Part shown: piece after piece, positions 42,432-51,376 of the stretch | Numbering within the stretch: the first letter of the stretch is position 1 | Layout: each line of letters starts with the position of its first letter | Source of the DNA: CAJFUR01 sp904420575 | GTDB taxonomy: Bacteria; Actinomycetota; Coriobacteriia; Coriobacteriales; Eggerthellaceae | Length of the DNA stretch: 64,000 bases | Direction of reading: 5' to 3' | NCBI GenBank assembly: GCA_965119745.1 | Contig: OZ221973.1 | Span: forward strand, 1,364,001 to 1,428,000 | Translations under genes and position numbers: made by a program | The notes under the pieces: generated by a model | Database searches by the model: none | Told to the model about the DNA's origin: nothing | The model's input: the letters and a program-made list of their open reading frames with translations, nothing else

Positions 42432-43289
42432 ATGGCCGGGCGGGCAAGCATGGAGCAAGGCGTGGCGAAAGGGGACGGGGCGACCGACCGCAGCGCGCAG
42501 GTCCACCCTGCGAGAGGCACGAAGGCAGGCGAAGCGCGCAAGAAGGACAGGGCAAGGCGGCAGTTTCGACAGCACGCGCGGCGCATGGCGCTGCTGGTGT
42601 CGTTTCTGCTGTTCCCCATCACCATCTTCTACTTCTCGCCGGTGTTGGTCATCGAAGGGGCGCTTTCGGGCGCGGTGGTTGCCAGCACGATCGTGTTTGC
42701 CGTTCAGTTCCTGATGGCCATCGTGTTGCGCCGCGCATTCTGCGGATGGCTGTGCGCGGCGGGCGGCTTGCAGGAGCTCGAGGCCACCGCAGTGGGCAAG
42801 CCGGCGAAGCTGGGATGGCGCACGCGCGTGAAGTACGTCATCTGGGTGCCGTGGCTGTGCACCATCGTCACATGCGCCTGGATGGCGGGCGGGTTCACGG
42901 CCGTCGACCCGCTTGCGGGCATCCCTGGCGGCATATCGTTGAACAACCCGTTGGGCCTGGGCATCTACTTCGGCATCGTCGCCTTGTTCTTTGTTCCCAA
43001 CCTGTTTCTTGGGCGGCGCGCCATGTGCCACTGCATTTGCTGGATGGCCCCGTTCATGGTGCTGGGCGGGAAGCTGGGGCGGGTGCTGCACGCGCCGCAA
43101 ATGCGGGTCGCAGCCGATGCCGACGCATGCGTCGCATGTGGGAAGTGCGTCGAAGCCTGCCCCATGAGCCTGGACGTTCCGGCGCTGGCGCAGGGCGGAT
43201 GCATCGTCGACGCCGAATGCATCCAGTGCGCCGCCTGCGCCGACGCCTGTCCGAAAGACGTGCTGCACCTGCGGATAGGCCGAGCATAG
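42432..43289 (+). CDS. Membrane 4Fe-4S protein, NapH/YccM-like
   Basis: This 285-residue protein has a basic cytoplasmic N-terminus of about 60 residues, four predicted membrane helices, the CGWLCAAGGLQE motif (as CxxxCP in NapH/NosR) after the second helix, CHCICWMAPF after the fourth, and two C-terminal ferredoxin motifs, CVACGKCVEACP and CIQCAACADACP, for two 4Fe-4S clusters. It probably passes electrons from quinol or a soluble donor to a partner not seen here. Start is uncertain: ATG 42432 has AGAGGGGG upstream, GTG 42369 overlaps tetR. Confidence 0.83.
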   Translation: MAGRASMEQGVAKGDGATDRSAQVHPARGTKAGEARKKDRARRQFRQHARRMALLVSFLLFPITIFYFSPVLVIEGALSGAVVASTIVFAVQFLMAIVLRRAFCGWLCAAGGLQELEATAVGKPAKLGWRTRVKYVIWVPWLCTIVTCAWMAGGFTAVDPLAGIPGGISLNNPLGLGIYFGIVALFFVPNLFLGRRAMCHCICWMAPFMVLGGKLGRVLHAPQMRVAADADACVACGKCVEACPMSLDVPALAQGGCIVDAECIQCAACADACPKDVLHLRIGRA

Positions 43290-43328
43290 GGGGCGCAAGC
43301 GATCCGCCCCTTAGTTTCGAAATCCCTC

Positions 43329-43359
43329 TTGACCCTCACGTAACGTGAGGGTGTAGGCT
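43329..43359 (+). promoter_or_regulatory. MerR-type promoter with 19-base spacer and palindromic operator
   Basis: TTGACC (43329-43334) and TAGGCT (43354-43359) are separated by 19 bases, the distorted spacing typical of MerR-activated promoters. The spacer holds a perfect dyad ACCCTCACGT-A-ACGTGAGGGT (43332-43352). ATG 43366 sits at the predicted start point, so a leaderless transcript is possible. Confidence 0.85.
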
Positions 43360-43593
43360 GTCGTCATGGCGACGGGCCGGGGCCTTGCACCCGCGGGACG
43401 GCTCGCGCCAGCGCAGACGTCAGCGAATGGCGGGTCGGACGGCGCGATGGGGCAAGCATGCGAAGGCCTGGCTCGGCACGCGGGCGAAAGCGCCGCGCCT
43501 CGCGCATGCGCCGCATGCATGCCAAGGCTCGGCACGCAGGCCGACAGCCGGCGGCATTGGAAACGAGCGGCCATCGGGGCAGGAAGGATTGCC

Positions 43594-44376
43594 ATGGACG
43601 GGAAGGACGGGCGGCGCACAACCTATACGGTGCACGAGCTGGCCGAGCTTTCAGGCGTGACGGTGCGCACCTTGCACCATTACGACGACGTGGGGCTGGT
43701 GCGGGCGCAGCGTGCGGCGAACGGGTATCGGCTCTACGGCCCGGCCGAGGTGGACCGGCTGCAGCATGCGCTGCTGTTCCGTGAATGTGGCATGGCCTTG
43801 GCGGACGTGAAACGGCTGCTCGACGACCCCGCCTTCGATGCCCGCACGGCGCTGTCCGGGCATCTGCGCGAACTGCGTTCCCGCCGGGAGCGCTTGGACG
43901 GACTGATCGCGAGCGTGCAGAAGACGCTCGCCTGCATGGAAGGAAACGAACCGATGAAGGACGAAGAGAAGTTCGAGGCGTTCAAGCAGGGCCTCGTGGA
44001 AGAAAACGAGCGGAAGCACGGTGCCGAGGTGCGCGAGCGCTGGGGCGACGAAGCGGCCGACGCCAGCAACGCGAAGGTGATGGGCATGAACGAGGATCAG
44101 TGGAAGCGCACGCAAGAACTGGAGGCGCAGATGAAGGACGCGCTTTTGGCCGCCATGGATCTGGGCGACCCGGCGGGCGCGGACGCGCAGCGCGCTGCCG
44201 ACCTGCACCGGCAGTGGCTATGCGCCTTCTGGAAGGACTGCGCGTATTCCAAGGAGGCGCACCGTGGCCTGGCGGAGGCCTATGTGGCCGACGAGCGCTT
44301 CAAGGCGTACTACGAGGCCATCGCGCCCGGTGCGGCGGAATTCCTGCGCGACGCCGTCCGCATCTACTGCGCCTAG
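43594..44376 (+). CDS. MerR-family regulator with TipAS-like domain
   Basis: This 260-residue protein has an N-terminal MerR domain (YTVHELAELSGVTVRTLHHYDDVGLV) and a coiled-coil (LSGHLRELRSRRERLDGLIASVQKTLACM), then a C-terminal helical domain like TipAS, with EKFEAFKQGLVEENERKHGAEVRERWGDE and DLHRQWLCAFW. TipA proteins bind peptide antibiotics and activate their own promoter. The MerR-type promoter at 43329-43359 and its dyad support autoregulation. A start at ATG 43366 would add 76 residues of low complexity; ATG 43594 has AGGAAGG upstream. Confidence 0.86.
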   Translation: MDGKDGRRTTYTVHELAELSGVTVRTLHHYDDVGLVRAQRAANGYRLYGPAEVDRLQHALLFRECGMALADVKRLLDDPAFDARTALSGHLRELRSRRERLDGLIASVQKTLACMEGNEPMKDEEKFEAFKQGLVEENERKHGAEVRERWGDEAADASNAKVMGMNEDQWKRTQELEAQMKDALLAAMDLGDPAGADAQRAADLHRQWLCAFWKDCAYSKEAHRGLAEAYVADERFKAYYEAIAPGAAEFLRDAVRIYCA

Positions 44377-44440
44377 GCGGAAAGCCGCGTTCCAGCCGTG
44401 ACGTACTGCCACGAAGCGACTTTCTCCGAAGGAGGGCTGC

Positions 44441-44449
44441 TGGTATACT
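44441..44449 (+). promoter_or_regulatory. Extended -10 promoter of recN
   Basis: TGGTATACT, a strong extended -10 element, 37 bases upstream of the recN start. Unlike uvrB, no GAAC-N4-GTTC LexA box is seen between 44380 and 44485. Confidence 0.55.
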
Positions 44450-44485
44450 GAATGGTTCCGAAAGCCGAGCAGCAAGAGGTGCGCG

Positions 44486-46144
44486 ATGATCGATGAGATC
44501 CAAGTGGAAAACCTGGCGTTGATCCGCAAGGCGACGCTGGAGCCGGCACGTGGCCTGACCGTGCTCACCGGCGAGACCGGTGCCGGCAAGACCGCGCTCC
44601 TTTCCGCATTGAAGCTGCTCATGGGGGAGCGCGCCGACAAGGGGTCGGTGCGCGACGGCGAGGACGCGCTCGTCGTGTCGGGCCGCTTTTTCGGCGTCGC
44701 TTCCCTGGAAGATGCGGGCGACGGCGAGGACGCGGAGCTGGTCGCCACGCGACGCGTGGGCGCCGACGGCCGCTCGCGCGTGACCGTGAACGGCCGCATG
44801 GCCAGCGTCGGCGAGCTGGCGGGCGCGGTGGCTCCCACGGTGGATCTGTGCGGCCAGCACGAGCACCAGCAGCTCATGAAGCCCGCCGTGCACGTGCGCC
44901 TGTTGGACGCCTGGGCGGGCGAGGACGTGGCTGCGGCCCGGAAGGCCTACGAACAGGCCTTCGACGCGGCAACCGAAGCGGCGGCAGAGCTGGCGCGCGT
45001 CCGCGACGCGTCTGCGGCCTCGTCTGCCAAGATGGACGAGGCGCGCTTCGTGCTCAAGCGCATCGACGCGGTGGACCCGCGCGAAGGAGAGTACGACGAG
45101 CTTGCGGCCGACCTGTCGAAGGTCGAGCATGCCGAGGCGCTGGCCTTGGCCGCCGATGCCGCTCACGAAGCGCTCGCGGGCGAATCGGGTGCGCTCGATG
45201 CCTTGGGCGGCGCGGTGACCGCGCTCGACGGGGCGGCGCGCTTCGACGCTCGGCTGGGAGAGTGGGCCGACACCCTGCGCGAGGCCGGCTACGTCCTGGA
45301 AGACATGGCGCGAGAGACGCGCGCCTATCGCGACGAGGTGGAGTTCGATCCTGAAGCCCTGGCACGCCAACAGGAGCGCATGGCCGACCTGCAGGGGCTC
45401 TTGCGGGCGTACGGCCCGCGCATGGAAGACGTGCTGGCCCGCCGCGCCGAGGCGGCCGACCTCGTGTCGCTGGTGGATGACGCCGCTGCACGCGAGCGCG
45501 CGGCGCAAAAGGCCCTCGACGAGGCGGAAGAGGCCTTGGCGCAGGCCGCCCGCGTGCTGGACGAGGCCCGCCTGCAGGCGGCGCCGCGCTTCGGCGAGGC
45601 CGTGACCGCCCAGATGGCACGCTTGGAGATGGGCGGCGCCCAGCTGGTGTGCGCCGTGGAGCCGCTCGAGCGCGCGGCCTGGACGCGCACGGGGCCCTCG
45701 TCGGTGGAGTACCTGTTCCGGCCGGGTGCGGGCATGCAGGCCCGCCCGCTCGCCCGCATCGCCTCGGGGGGCGAGGTCAGCCGCGTCATGTTGGCCGTGA
45801 AGGTGGTGCTGGGCGCCGTGGACGAGGTCGACACGCTCGTGTTCGACGAGGTGGACGCCGGCGTGGGCGGCGCCACCGCCGTGGCGCTGGCCGACGTGCT
45901 GGCGGATCTGGCGCGCACGCACCAGGTGATCGTCGTCACGCACCTGGCACAGGTGGCCGTGCGCGGCGAGGCCCATTACGTGGTGCGCAAGGCGGAAGGG
46001 GAGTCGGGCATGCCCGAAACCGATCTGCAGCGCCTCTCCGCCGAAGAGCGTCCGGCCGAGATCGCCCGCATGCTTTCCGGCGACGTCACCGAGGCGTCGC
46101 TCGCCCATGCCCAGGAGATGTTGGAGCAGGCGGGGCTCGCCTGA
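44486..46144 (+). CDS. recN: DNA repair protein RecN
   Basis: This 552-residue SMC-like protein acts in double-strand break repair. It has Walker A GETGAGKTALL at residues 30-40, DLCGQHEHQQLM, long coiled-coil arms (about residues 150-370), a second-half signature LARIASGGEVSRVMLAVK and Walker B DTLVFDEVDAGVGG. Length matches family members. ATG 44486 follows AAGAGG. In Bacillus recN lies close to the dxs region; here it is 26 kb from dxs. The convergent polysaccharide deacetylase ends 40 bases downstream. Confidence 0.95.
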   Translation: MIDEIQVENLALIRKATLEPARGLTVLTGETGAGKTALLSALKLLMGERADKGSVRDGEDALVVSGRFFGVASLEDAGDGEDAELVATRRVGADGRSRVTVNGRMASVGELAGAVAPTVDLCGQHEHQQLMKPAVHVRLLDAWAGEDVAAARKAYEQAFDAATEAAAELARVRDASAASSAKMDEARFVLKRIDAVDPREGEYDELAADLSKVEHAEALALAADAAHEALAGESGALDALGGAVTALDGAARFDARLGEWADTLREAGYVLEDMARETRAYRDEVEFDPEALARQQERMADLQGLLRAYGPRMEDVLARRAEAADLVSLVDDAAARERAAQKALDEAEEALAQAARVLDEARLQAAPRFGEAVTAQMARLEMGGAQLVCAVEPLERAAWTRTGPSSVEYLFRPGAGMQARPLARIASGGEVSRVMLAVKVVLGAVDEVDTLVFDEVDAGVGGATAVALADVLADLARTHQVIVVTHLAQVAVRGEAHYVVRKAEGESGMPETDLQRLSAEERPAEIARMLSGDVTEASLAHAQEMLEQAGLA

Positions 46145-46183
46145 CGCCGGCGTGCCCGCTGATCGCTCGCTCGGCCCGGCAGG

Positions 46184-47704
46184 CTATTCGTTGCTCGTGG
46201 GGATGGGGTAGGCCAAAAGCTCGTCGACGGTGACGAACCGGTAGCCCTTCTCCTTGAGCACGGGCAGCGCCTGCCTGAGCGCTTCGACGGTCTGCGAGCG
46301 GTCGCCGCCTCCGTCGTGCATGAGGATGACGTCGCCCGGCTGGGCGCTCTCGATGCGCTCGACGATGGCGTCGACGCCCGGGCGCCGCCAGTCTTCGGTG
46401 TCGACGTTCCAGCCCACTTCGGCGGTGATGTAGGGCTGCAGCGTCCACACCAGGTCGCCGAAGAAGTTGCCGCCGGGCGCGCGCATGACGGTGCTGGCAT
46501 CGGCGCCGGTGGCGGAGGATATGGCCTCCATGCCCTTCTGCACCTCGCTGATCTGTTCCTCGGCGGTCATGTACGTCAGGTTCACGCCTTGCCCGCTGCC
46601 CGAGGCGTGGTCCCAGGTGTGCGTGCATATCTGGTGTCCGGCGTCGTGCGCGCGCTTCACCATGTCGGCATGCTGCTCTATCTGGTTGCCGATGGTGAAG
46701 AACGTCGCCTTGGCGTCGTACTGGTCCAGGATGTCGAGGATCTGGCCTGTGGAATCGGGCCAAGGGCCGTCGTCGAACGTGAGCGCGATCACCTTGTCGT
46801 CGCCCACGTTGGCGTTGTATATCTTGTATTCCTCGTTGACCACGGGCTGCGTGTCCTCGACGAGCGTGATGCCGGACACGTCTCCGGTCTTCGTGGTGCG
46901 CACGCCGTTCACGCCGGGAATGTAGACGTGCAGCGACCCGTTCCAGTAGTTCTCGTCCTCCACGCGCGTGAAGGGCACTTCCTCCGTGGAGGACTGGAAC
47001 GTCTCGGTCGTGTCTGACCCGTTCGCGATCTCGATGACGTCGCCCTTCTTGAGCTCGCGCTTCTCGTCGTTGGTGGCTTCGCCGTTGACGGTGGCGCTGA
47101 ACTTGTCGCCGCCGCCCTCGGTGGCGACGGTGCCGTCGATGGCCAAGAGGTTGCCCGGCTGCGGGGAAGCCATGCCTTCCTCGAGCGTGGTGCCCAGGGT
47201 CGCCCCCCGGTCGACCGTGTGCTTGACGCCGTTCACGGTGACTTCGAACGAGAGAGGGTTCAGGAAGAAGTACACGCCCACGCCGATGGCCGCCAGAATC
47301 ACCAGCGACACGACGATGGCGAGCGGGCTCTTGCGACGACGCTTTTGGCGTTGATCGATATAGCGGGAATAGTCGCTGTACTCGGTGCCTCCCGCCGTGC
47401 GGTTGCGGTTCGCCTGGGAACGGGAACGGTTGTAGGCGGGCGCTCCGGCAGCGGGACGCTGTCCGGCGCCCTGGCGGCCGTAAGGAGCGCGGTTGGCCTG
47501 GGTGTACGCCCCGTTCGGACGGCCCGTCTGACCGTATGCGCCATCCGGGCGCCCGGCCCGAGGACGCGCCGAGCTCGGTTCCGCCTGCCTTCCCGGGTAG
47601 GCGCCCTGCCGATAGGGGTCGGCTTCCGAACTGCGCCGATAGGGATCGCTGCCGGCCTGTCGGTGCGGGTCGCTCCCATAGGGGTTGCGGGGTTGCTGGG
47701 TCAT
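46184..47704 (-). CDS. Membrane-anchored polysaccharide deacetylase
   Basis: This 506-residue protein has a long cytoplasmic N-terminus rich in Gly, Arg, Tyr and Pro (about 1-120), a membrane helix (KSPLAIVVSLVILAAIGVG) and an outer part with a ubiquitin-like domain (FEVTVNGVKHTVDRGATLG) followed by a NodB domain. Catalytic motifs are ALTFDDGPWPD (catalytic Asp and metal Asp), HTWDH (metal His pair), RAPGGNF and DVILMHDGG. It would deacetylate peptidoglycan or other cell-envelope glycans. Repeated SDPYR/GSDPHR units at the extreme N-terminus are of low complexity. Confidence 0.89.
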   Translation of the reverse strand: MTQQPRNPYGSDPHRQAGSDPYRRSSEADPYRQGAYPGRQAEPSSARPRAGRPDGAYGQTGRPNGAYTQANRAPYGRQGAGQRPAAGAPAYNRSRSQANRNRTAGGTEYSDYSRYIDQRQKRRRKSPLAIVVSLVILAAIGVGVYFFLNPLSFEVTVNGVKHTVDRGATLGTTLEEGMASPQPGNLLAIDGTVATEGGGDKFSATVNGEATNDEKRELKKGDVIEIANGSDTTETFQSSTEEVPFTRVEDENYWNGSLHVYIPGVNGVRTTKTGDVSGITLVEDTQPVVNEEYKIYNANVGDDKVIALTFDDGPWPDSTGQILDILDQYDAKATFFTIGNQIEQHADMVKRAHDAGHQICTHTWDHASGSGQGVNLTYMTAEEQISEVQKGMEAISSATGADASTVMRAPGGNFFGDLVWTLQPYITAEVGWNVDTEDWRRPGVDAIVERIESAQPGDVILMHDGGGDRSQTVEALRQALPVLKEKGYRFVTVDELLAYPIPTSNE

Positions 47705-47875
47705 GTGCGGGACTCCTCTTCGTCACGGGTGCGTTTGAAGCATGCGGTGACAGTCTTCTCCTGACCGATTATACGCAAACATGTGAAGAAAGGATATGGT
47801 TCTTTCCTTAAGGCCTGTTTCTTCCCAAAAATGTTATCGAATTAGAAGCATTTTATGGGGAACGGAGGAAAGCGG

Positions 47876-47945
47876 AGCTCGCATGGTCGCCCGAAACGGT
47901 CGCGGTGCGGGAAAAAGCCGACCGTTTCGGGCGACCATGCGAGCT
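47876..47945. repeat. 27-base perfect inverted repeat upstream of the LuxR gene
   Basis: Left arm 47876-47902 (starts AGCTCGCATGGTCGCCCGAA) and its exact reverse complement at 47919-47945, loop of 16 bases containing GGGAAAAAG. Transcribed, it forms a very stable hairpin. It lies in the 337-base gap between the deacetylase and LuxR genes, which otherwise holds no gene. Confidence 0.85.
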
Positions 47946-48041
47946 GGGGACCTGAAGGGAACGTGCACGTGCGCCAACTGGCGTGGAATCCGAGGGGCAT
48001 GCAGGCGTGTGGTAGTATACGCACTGCGAACGAGGCAACCC

Positions 48042-49640
48042 ATGAAGAAGGGCCGTGCAGTGCAGAAGCTTGTCGACAGGAAAACCGCCGTTCTCATGGT
48101 GCTGTGCATCGTGGGATTCGGCCTTTTGCAGGGTGCTCGGCTCATTGACTCGAATTCCGGCCCCTACAGCGGCCAGGAGTTCGCTCTGTTCGGCCTTGCC
48201 GTCGACGGGGCGACGTTTCTGGTCGTGGCCGTGCTTTCCTACTTCCAAGTGGTCGAGCGGCCCGAGCCGCTGTTCCTGATCGGCGTCGCCGCCATGGCGG
48301 TCTATCTGGTGCTGGGGTCGCTTGGCGTGACGTCCGTGCCGCTGCAGCTGGTCATGCAGGCGGCCGCAGGCATGGGCTGGTCGCTGACCATCTTGTGCTG
48401 GATGGCGGTGTTCGTGGCCTATCGGCCACGCTTCTCGCTGGTGATGATCGCCCTTTCGTACGTGGTGGACGTCGCCACGTTCTTCCTCGCCTCGCAAGCG
48501 GGCATGCTCTCGCACGGGCTTCTGACGGTCGTCCTGGTGGTTTCCCTGGTCATGCTGTTGGTGTGCATCAGGTACCGCGCCGACGTCGCCCAGGGCATGA
48601 GGGAGTCGCTTGCCCCTGCCACCACGCTGGCCGAGGCCTTCTCCAAGGCGCGCCGCGCGACGGCGGGGGCGTTCGCGTTTTCGCTCGTCTGTGGCTTCGT
48701 CATAGAATCCGATCGTCTTTTGACCGGGTTGGACTACGCGCAGTCGAGCCTGACCTCGTTCATCTGCCTGTGCGTGGCGGCCTTCATGGTCGTGTACTTG
48801 GCGGTGTTCCGGGTGCGCAAGGCCAACGTCGACTACATCAGCCCGCTGGCGACGCTGTGCATCGCCGTCGCCCTGCTGTTCAGGAGCCTGGGGGTCGGCG
48901 GCGAGGAGGCGGCGGGCAGCATCATGACGAGCACGCTCATCACGTTCTACGTGTTGCTGTGGCTCATGCTCATCAGCGAGGCGTACGAACGCATGCTGCC
49001 GGGCTTCTTCCTCTTGGGCCTGGCGTTGGGCGTGGCACGCCTCTCGGTGGGCCTGGGCAGGCTTCTGTCGCGCTGGATGGAGGCGACGCTCGGGCTGGAC
49101 GGAAACCTGGTCGTCATCGCCGCCTTGGCGTTCCTGGCCGTGGCGACGTCCCTCGTCTTCCTGGGCTACCTGCATTCCACGTCTGCCAAGAAACGTGCAG
49201 GGGCGGTTCGCGGCGAAGAGGACGTCGAAGACGCCGGCATGTTGGACGAAGGCGGTGCGGCGGTCTCCGATGGCCGGGAGGTCGGGCGGAGGGGCGTGGT
49301 GCATGCGAACGCCGGGCATGCGGGTGCGGGGCACGCGCATGCAGGCAGCCAGGACGTGCAGGGCGAGGCCACGGCTCCGGACAGAGAGCCCGGCGTTGGG
49401 CCGGCCGATGCGGCGTTCGAGCTGCTGGTGGCCACGTATGGCCTCTCTGAACGGGAGGCGGAGATCGTGCGCGAATACTCGTCGGGCCGGAGCGCGCGCT
49501 ACATAGCCGACTGGTTCATGCTTTCGGAATACACGGTGAAGACGCACCTGAGGCGCTCGTACGTGAAGATGGGCATCCATTCGCGGCAGGAGCTGCTGGA
49601 CGCCTTGGAAGAGATGGAAAGCCGCCTGCTCAGGGACTGA
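48042..49640 (+). CDS. LuxR-family regulator with 12-helix membrane domain
   Basis: This 532-residue protein has about twelve predicted membrane helices (residues 15-390), an Ala/Gly/His-rich linker with repeated HAG(A/S) units near 410-450, and a C-terminal LuxR helix-turn-helix (YGLSEREAEIVREYSSGRSARYIADWFMLSEYTVKTHLRRSYVKMGIHSRQELLD). Such regulators are numerous in Eggerthellaceae and are often paired with exported redox enzymes. The Tat flavoprotein gene lies convergently downstream. ATG 48042 is preceded by TAGTAT (48013-48018), a possible -10. The ligand is unknown. Confidence 0.9.
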   Translation: MKKGRAVQKLVDRKTAVLMVLCIVGFGLLQGARLIDSNSGPYSGQEFALFGLAVDGATFLVVAVLSYFQVVERPEPLFLIGVAAMAVYLVLGSLGVTSVPLQLVMQAAAGMGWSLTILCWMAVFVAYRPRFSLVMIALSYVVDVATFFLASQAGMLSHGLLTVVLVVSLVMLLVCIRYRADVAQGMRESLAPATTLAEAFSKARRATAGAFAFSLVCGFVIESDRLLTGLDYAQSSLTSFICLCVAAFMVVYLAVFRVRKANVDYISPLATLCIAVALLFRSLGVGGEEAAGSIMTSTLITFYVLLWLMLISEAYERMLPGFFLLGLALGVARLSVGLGRLLSRWMEATLGLDGNLVVIAALAFLAVATSLVFLGYLHSTSAKKRAGAVRGEEDVEDAGMLDEGGAAVSDGREVGRRGVVHANAGHAGAGHAHAGSQDVQGEATAPDREPGVGPADAAFELLVATYGLSEREAEIVREYSSGRSARYIADWFMLSEYTVKTHLRRSYVKMGIHSRQELLDALEEMESRLLRD

Positions 49641-49825
49641 GGGGAGTCTCCCGGCGGCGTCAGGTTTCCAAACGGCGGACCGGAGACGCCGTGGTTGGCG
49701 TAGGGCGAAGCGGTCCGTGTGCAAGGCACCCTGCCCACCTCCGAAAAGCGGACCGGCCGCACCGCACGAGGCGGCACGGCCGGTCCCAGGAGGGGAGGGA
49801 AGTGCGTGAAAGGCGCGCTGAGTGC
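49641..49825. terminator. Convergent-gene spacer with hairpin
   Basis: GACCGGCCG (49751-49759) pairs with CGGCCGGTC (49777-49785), extended inside by CCGC/GCGG. The hairpin lies between the LuxR gene and the convergent flavoprotein gene and could terminate both. A short related arm (GCGGACCGG) also occurs at 49675-49683. Confidence 0.5.
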
Positions 49826-51376
49826 CTAGGCCTGGGCGAGCGCCTTGCCCGTCAGGCGGCCCATGGTGAGGGCGCTGGAGTTGGAGCAGTGGCGCACGAA
49901 GCTGCGGTTGTACATGAAGCGGTGCGTCGTCTCACCGATGGCGTACAGGCCGTCGATGGCCGACCCGTCTTCGCGCACGGCCTGGCAGTTCGCGTCGGTC
50001 TTCACGCCACCCATGGTGGCCACGTACGAGGGGACGTACGACACCAGGTAGAAGGGGCCTTCCTGATAGGGAACCAGGTTCTCGGCCTTCTTGTTGAATT
50101 CGCCGTCCGTGCCGGCAGCCGCGGCGGCCTGGTAGGTCGCGAACGTTTCGGCGAGCCCGGCCACGCCGGAGTCCTGCGCCAGCTGCTCGACGCTTTCGGC
50201 CTTGACCACGTCGCCGGTGTCCAGGCCCTTTTCCAGAAGCGCGGTCACTTCTGCGTCCGAGCCGTCGAACAGGACGTAGTAGGGGGCCGCGTCGCGGTCG
50301 GCCATGGTGGTGGCCAGCGCTATGGCAGGGGACGCCTCGTTGATGAAGCGGGTGCCGGCGGCGTCTACCAGCAGCTTGTCGGACGTGTGGCCGCCTTCGA
50401 AGGCCTGGCCCCAAACGGACGGGTCGCAGATGAGCGAGAACTGCTGGTCGACCGCGGTAAGCGCGCGCGACGGCACGATGACGTTCGGGATGACCCAGCA
50501 GTCGTCGTACAGCGCCGCGCCCACGGCCTTTGCCATGGTCATGCCGTCGCCGGTGTTGAGCGCGTTGCCCTGGTACTGGAAGCCGATCTTGTTGATGGCC
50601 GGCACCAGCTGGTCGCAGTATTCCTTGCTGCCGCCGAAGCCGCCCATCGCCAGCACGACGGCGCGCGCCATGATGTCCTGCTTTCCGTCCGGGCCGTCCA
50701 CGCGCACGCCGGTGACGGCGTCGCCTTCCTGGATGAGCTCGGTGGCCTCGGTGGAAAGCATGATGTTCACGCCCAGGTTCTCGAGTTCGGCCTGCATCTT
50801 CTCCACGAACAACGCGCCTCCCACCTGGCCTGCCGCCGCAGCGGAGACGTCGGGCTTGACCGTGTCGGTGCCCACCTGGTCCTTGGTGAAGGATTGCTGG
50901 AAGTCCACGCCGATCTCTTCGAGCCAGGAAATGGTCTCGCAGCTGGCCTGCATGACGGCCTGCACGCGGTCGTAGTCGGGATAGGGGGCGTCGACCTTGC
51001 CCGTTTCGGTGGCGGCACGGTAACGCGTCAGGAACGCGTCCATCGTGTCCGTCTCGCCGTCGGTGAACTGCCAGTAGTCTTCGTTTTCCGGAACCTGGCA
51101 GATGGAGACGTTGCCCATCGAGGTCTGGAACGTGGAGCCGATGAAGGGCGCCTTGTCCACCAGGATGACCTTCGCGCCGTTCTGCGCCGCCGAGCGGGCG
51201 CACGCCTCGCCGGCCAGACCAGAACCGATGACGACGATGTCGGCCGAAAGGCCCTCGCCCGCATCGCCGGTCGCGGCGCCTTCTTCCTTGTTCTGGGGCG
51301 CGCAGCCGCCCAATGCCAGCGTGCCTCCCAGCACGGCCGCGCCCATGACGAACTGCCTTCTGCTCAATGATGCCAT
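49826..51376 (-). CDS. Tat-exported FAD-binding fumarate reductase-like flavoprotein
   Basis: This 516-residue protein starts MASLSRRQFVMGAAVLGG with a twin-arginine motif (SRRQFV) and a lipobox-like LALGGC, so it is probably a lipid-anchored extracytoplasmic protein. The FAD domain starts DIVVIGSGLAGEACARSAA, and the segments VVLAMGGFGGSKEYC and FINEAS are typical of the FAD_binding_2 family (fumarate, urocanate and related reductases). No FMN-binding or cytochrome domain is attached, so electrons must come from another protein. The C-terminus has NRSFVRHCSNSSALTMGRLTG, unusual compared with flavocytochrome c. The acceptor is unknown. Confidence 0.88.
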   Translation of the reverse strand: MASLSRRQFVMGAAVLGGTLALGGCAPQNKEEGAATGDAGEGLSADIVVIGSGLAGEACARSAAQNGAKVILVDKAPFIGSTFQTSMGNVSICQVPENEDYWQFTDGETDTMDAFLTRYRAATETGKVDAPYPDYDRVQAVMQASCETISWLEEIGVDFQQSFTKDQVGTDTVKPDVSAAAAGQVGGALFVEKMQAELENLGVNIMLSTEATELIQEGDAVTGVRVDGPDGKQDIMARAVVLAMGGFGGSKEYCDQLVPAINKIGFQYQGNALNTGDGMTMAKAVGAALYDDCWVIPNVIVPSRALTAVDQQFSLICDPSVWGQAFEGGHTSDKLLVDAAGTRFINEASPAIALATTMADRDAAPYYVLFDGSDAEVTALLEKGLDTGDVVKAESVEQLAQDSGVAGLAETFATYQAAAAAGTDGEFNKKAENLVPYQEGPFYLVSYVPSYVATMGGVKTDANCQAVREDGSAIDGLYAIGETTHRFMYNRSFVRHCSNSSALTMGRLTGKALAQA

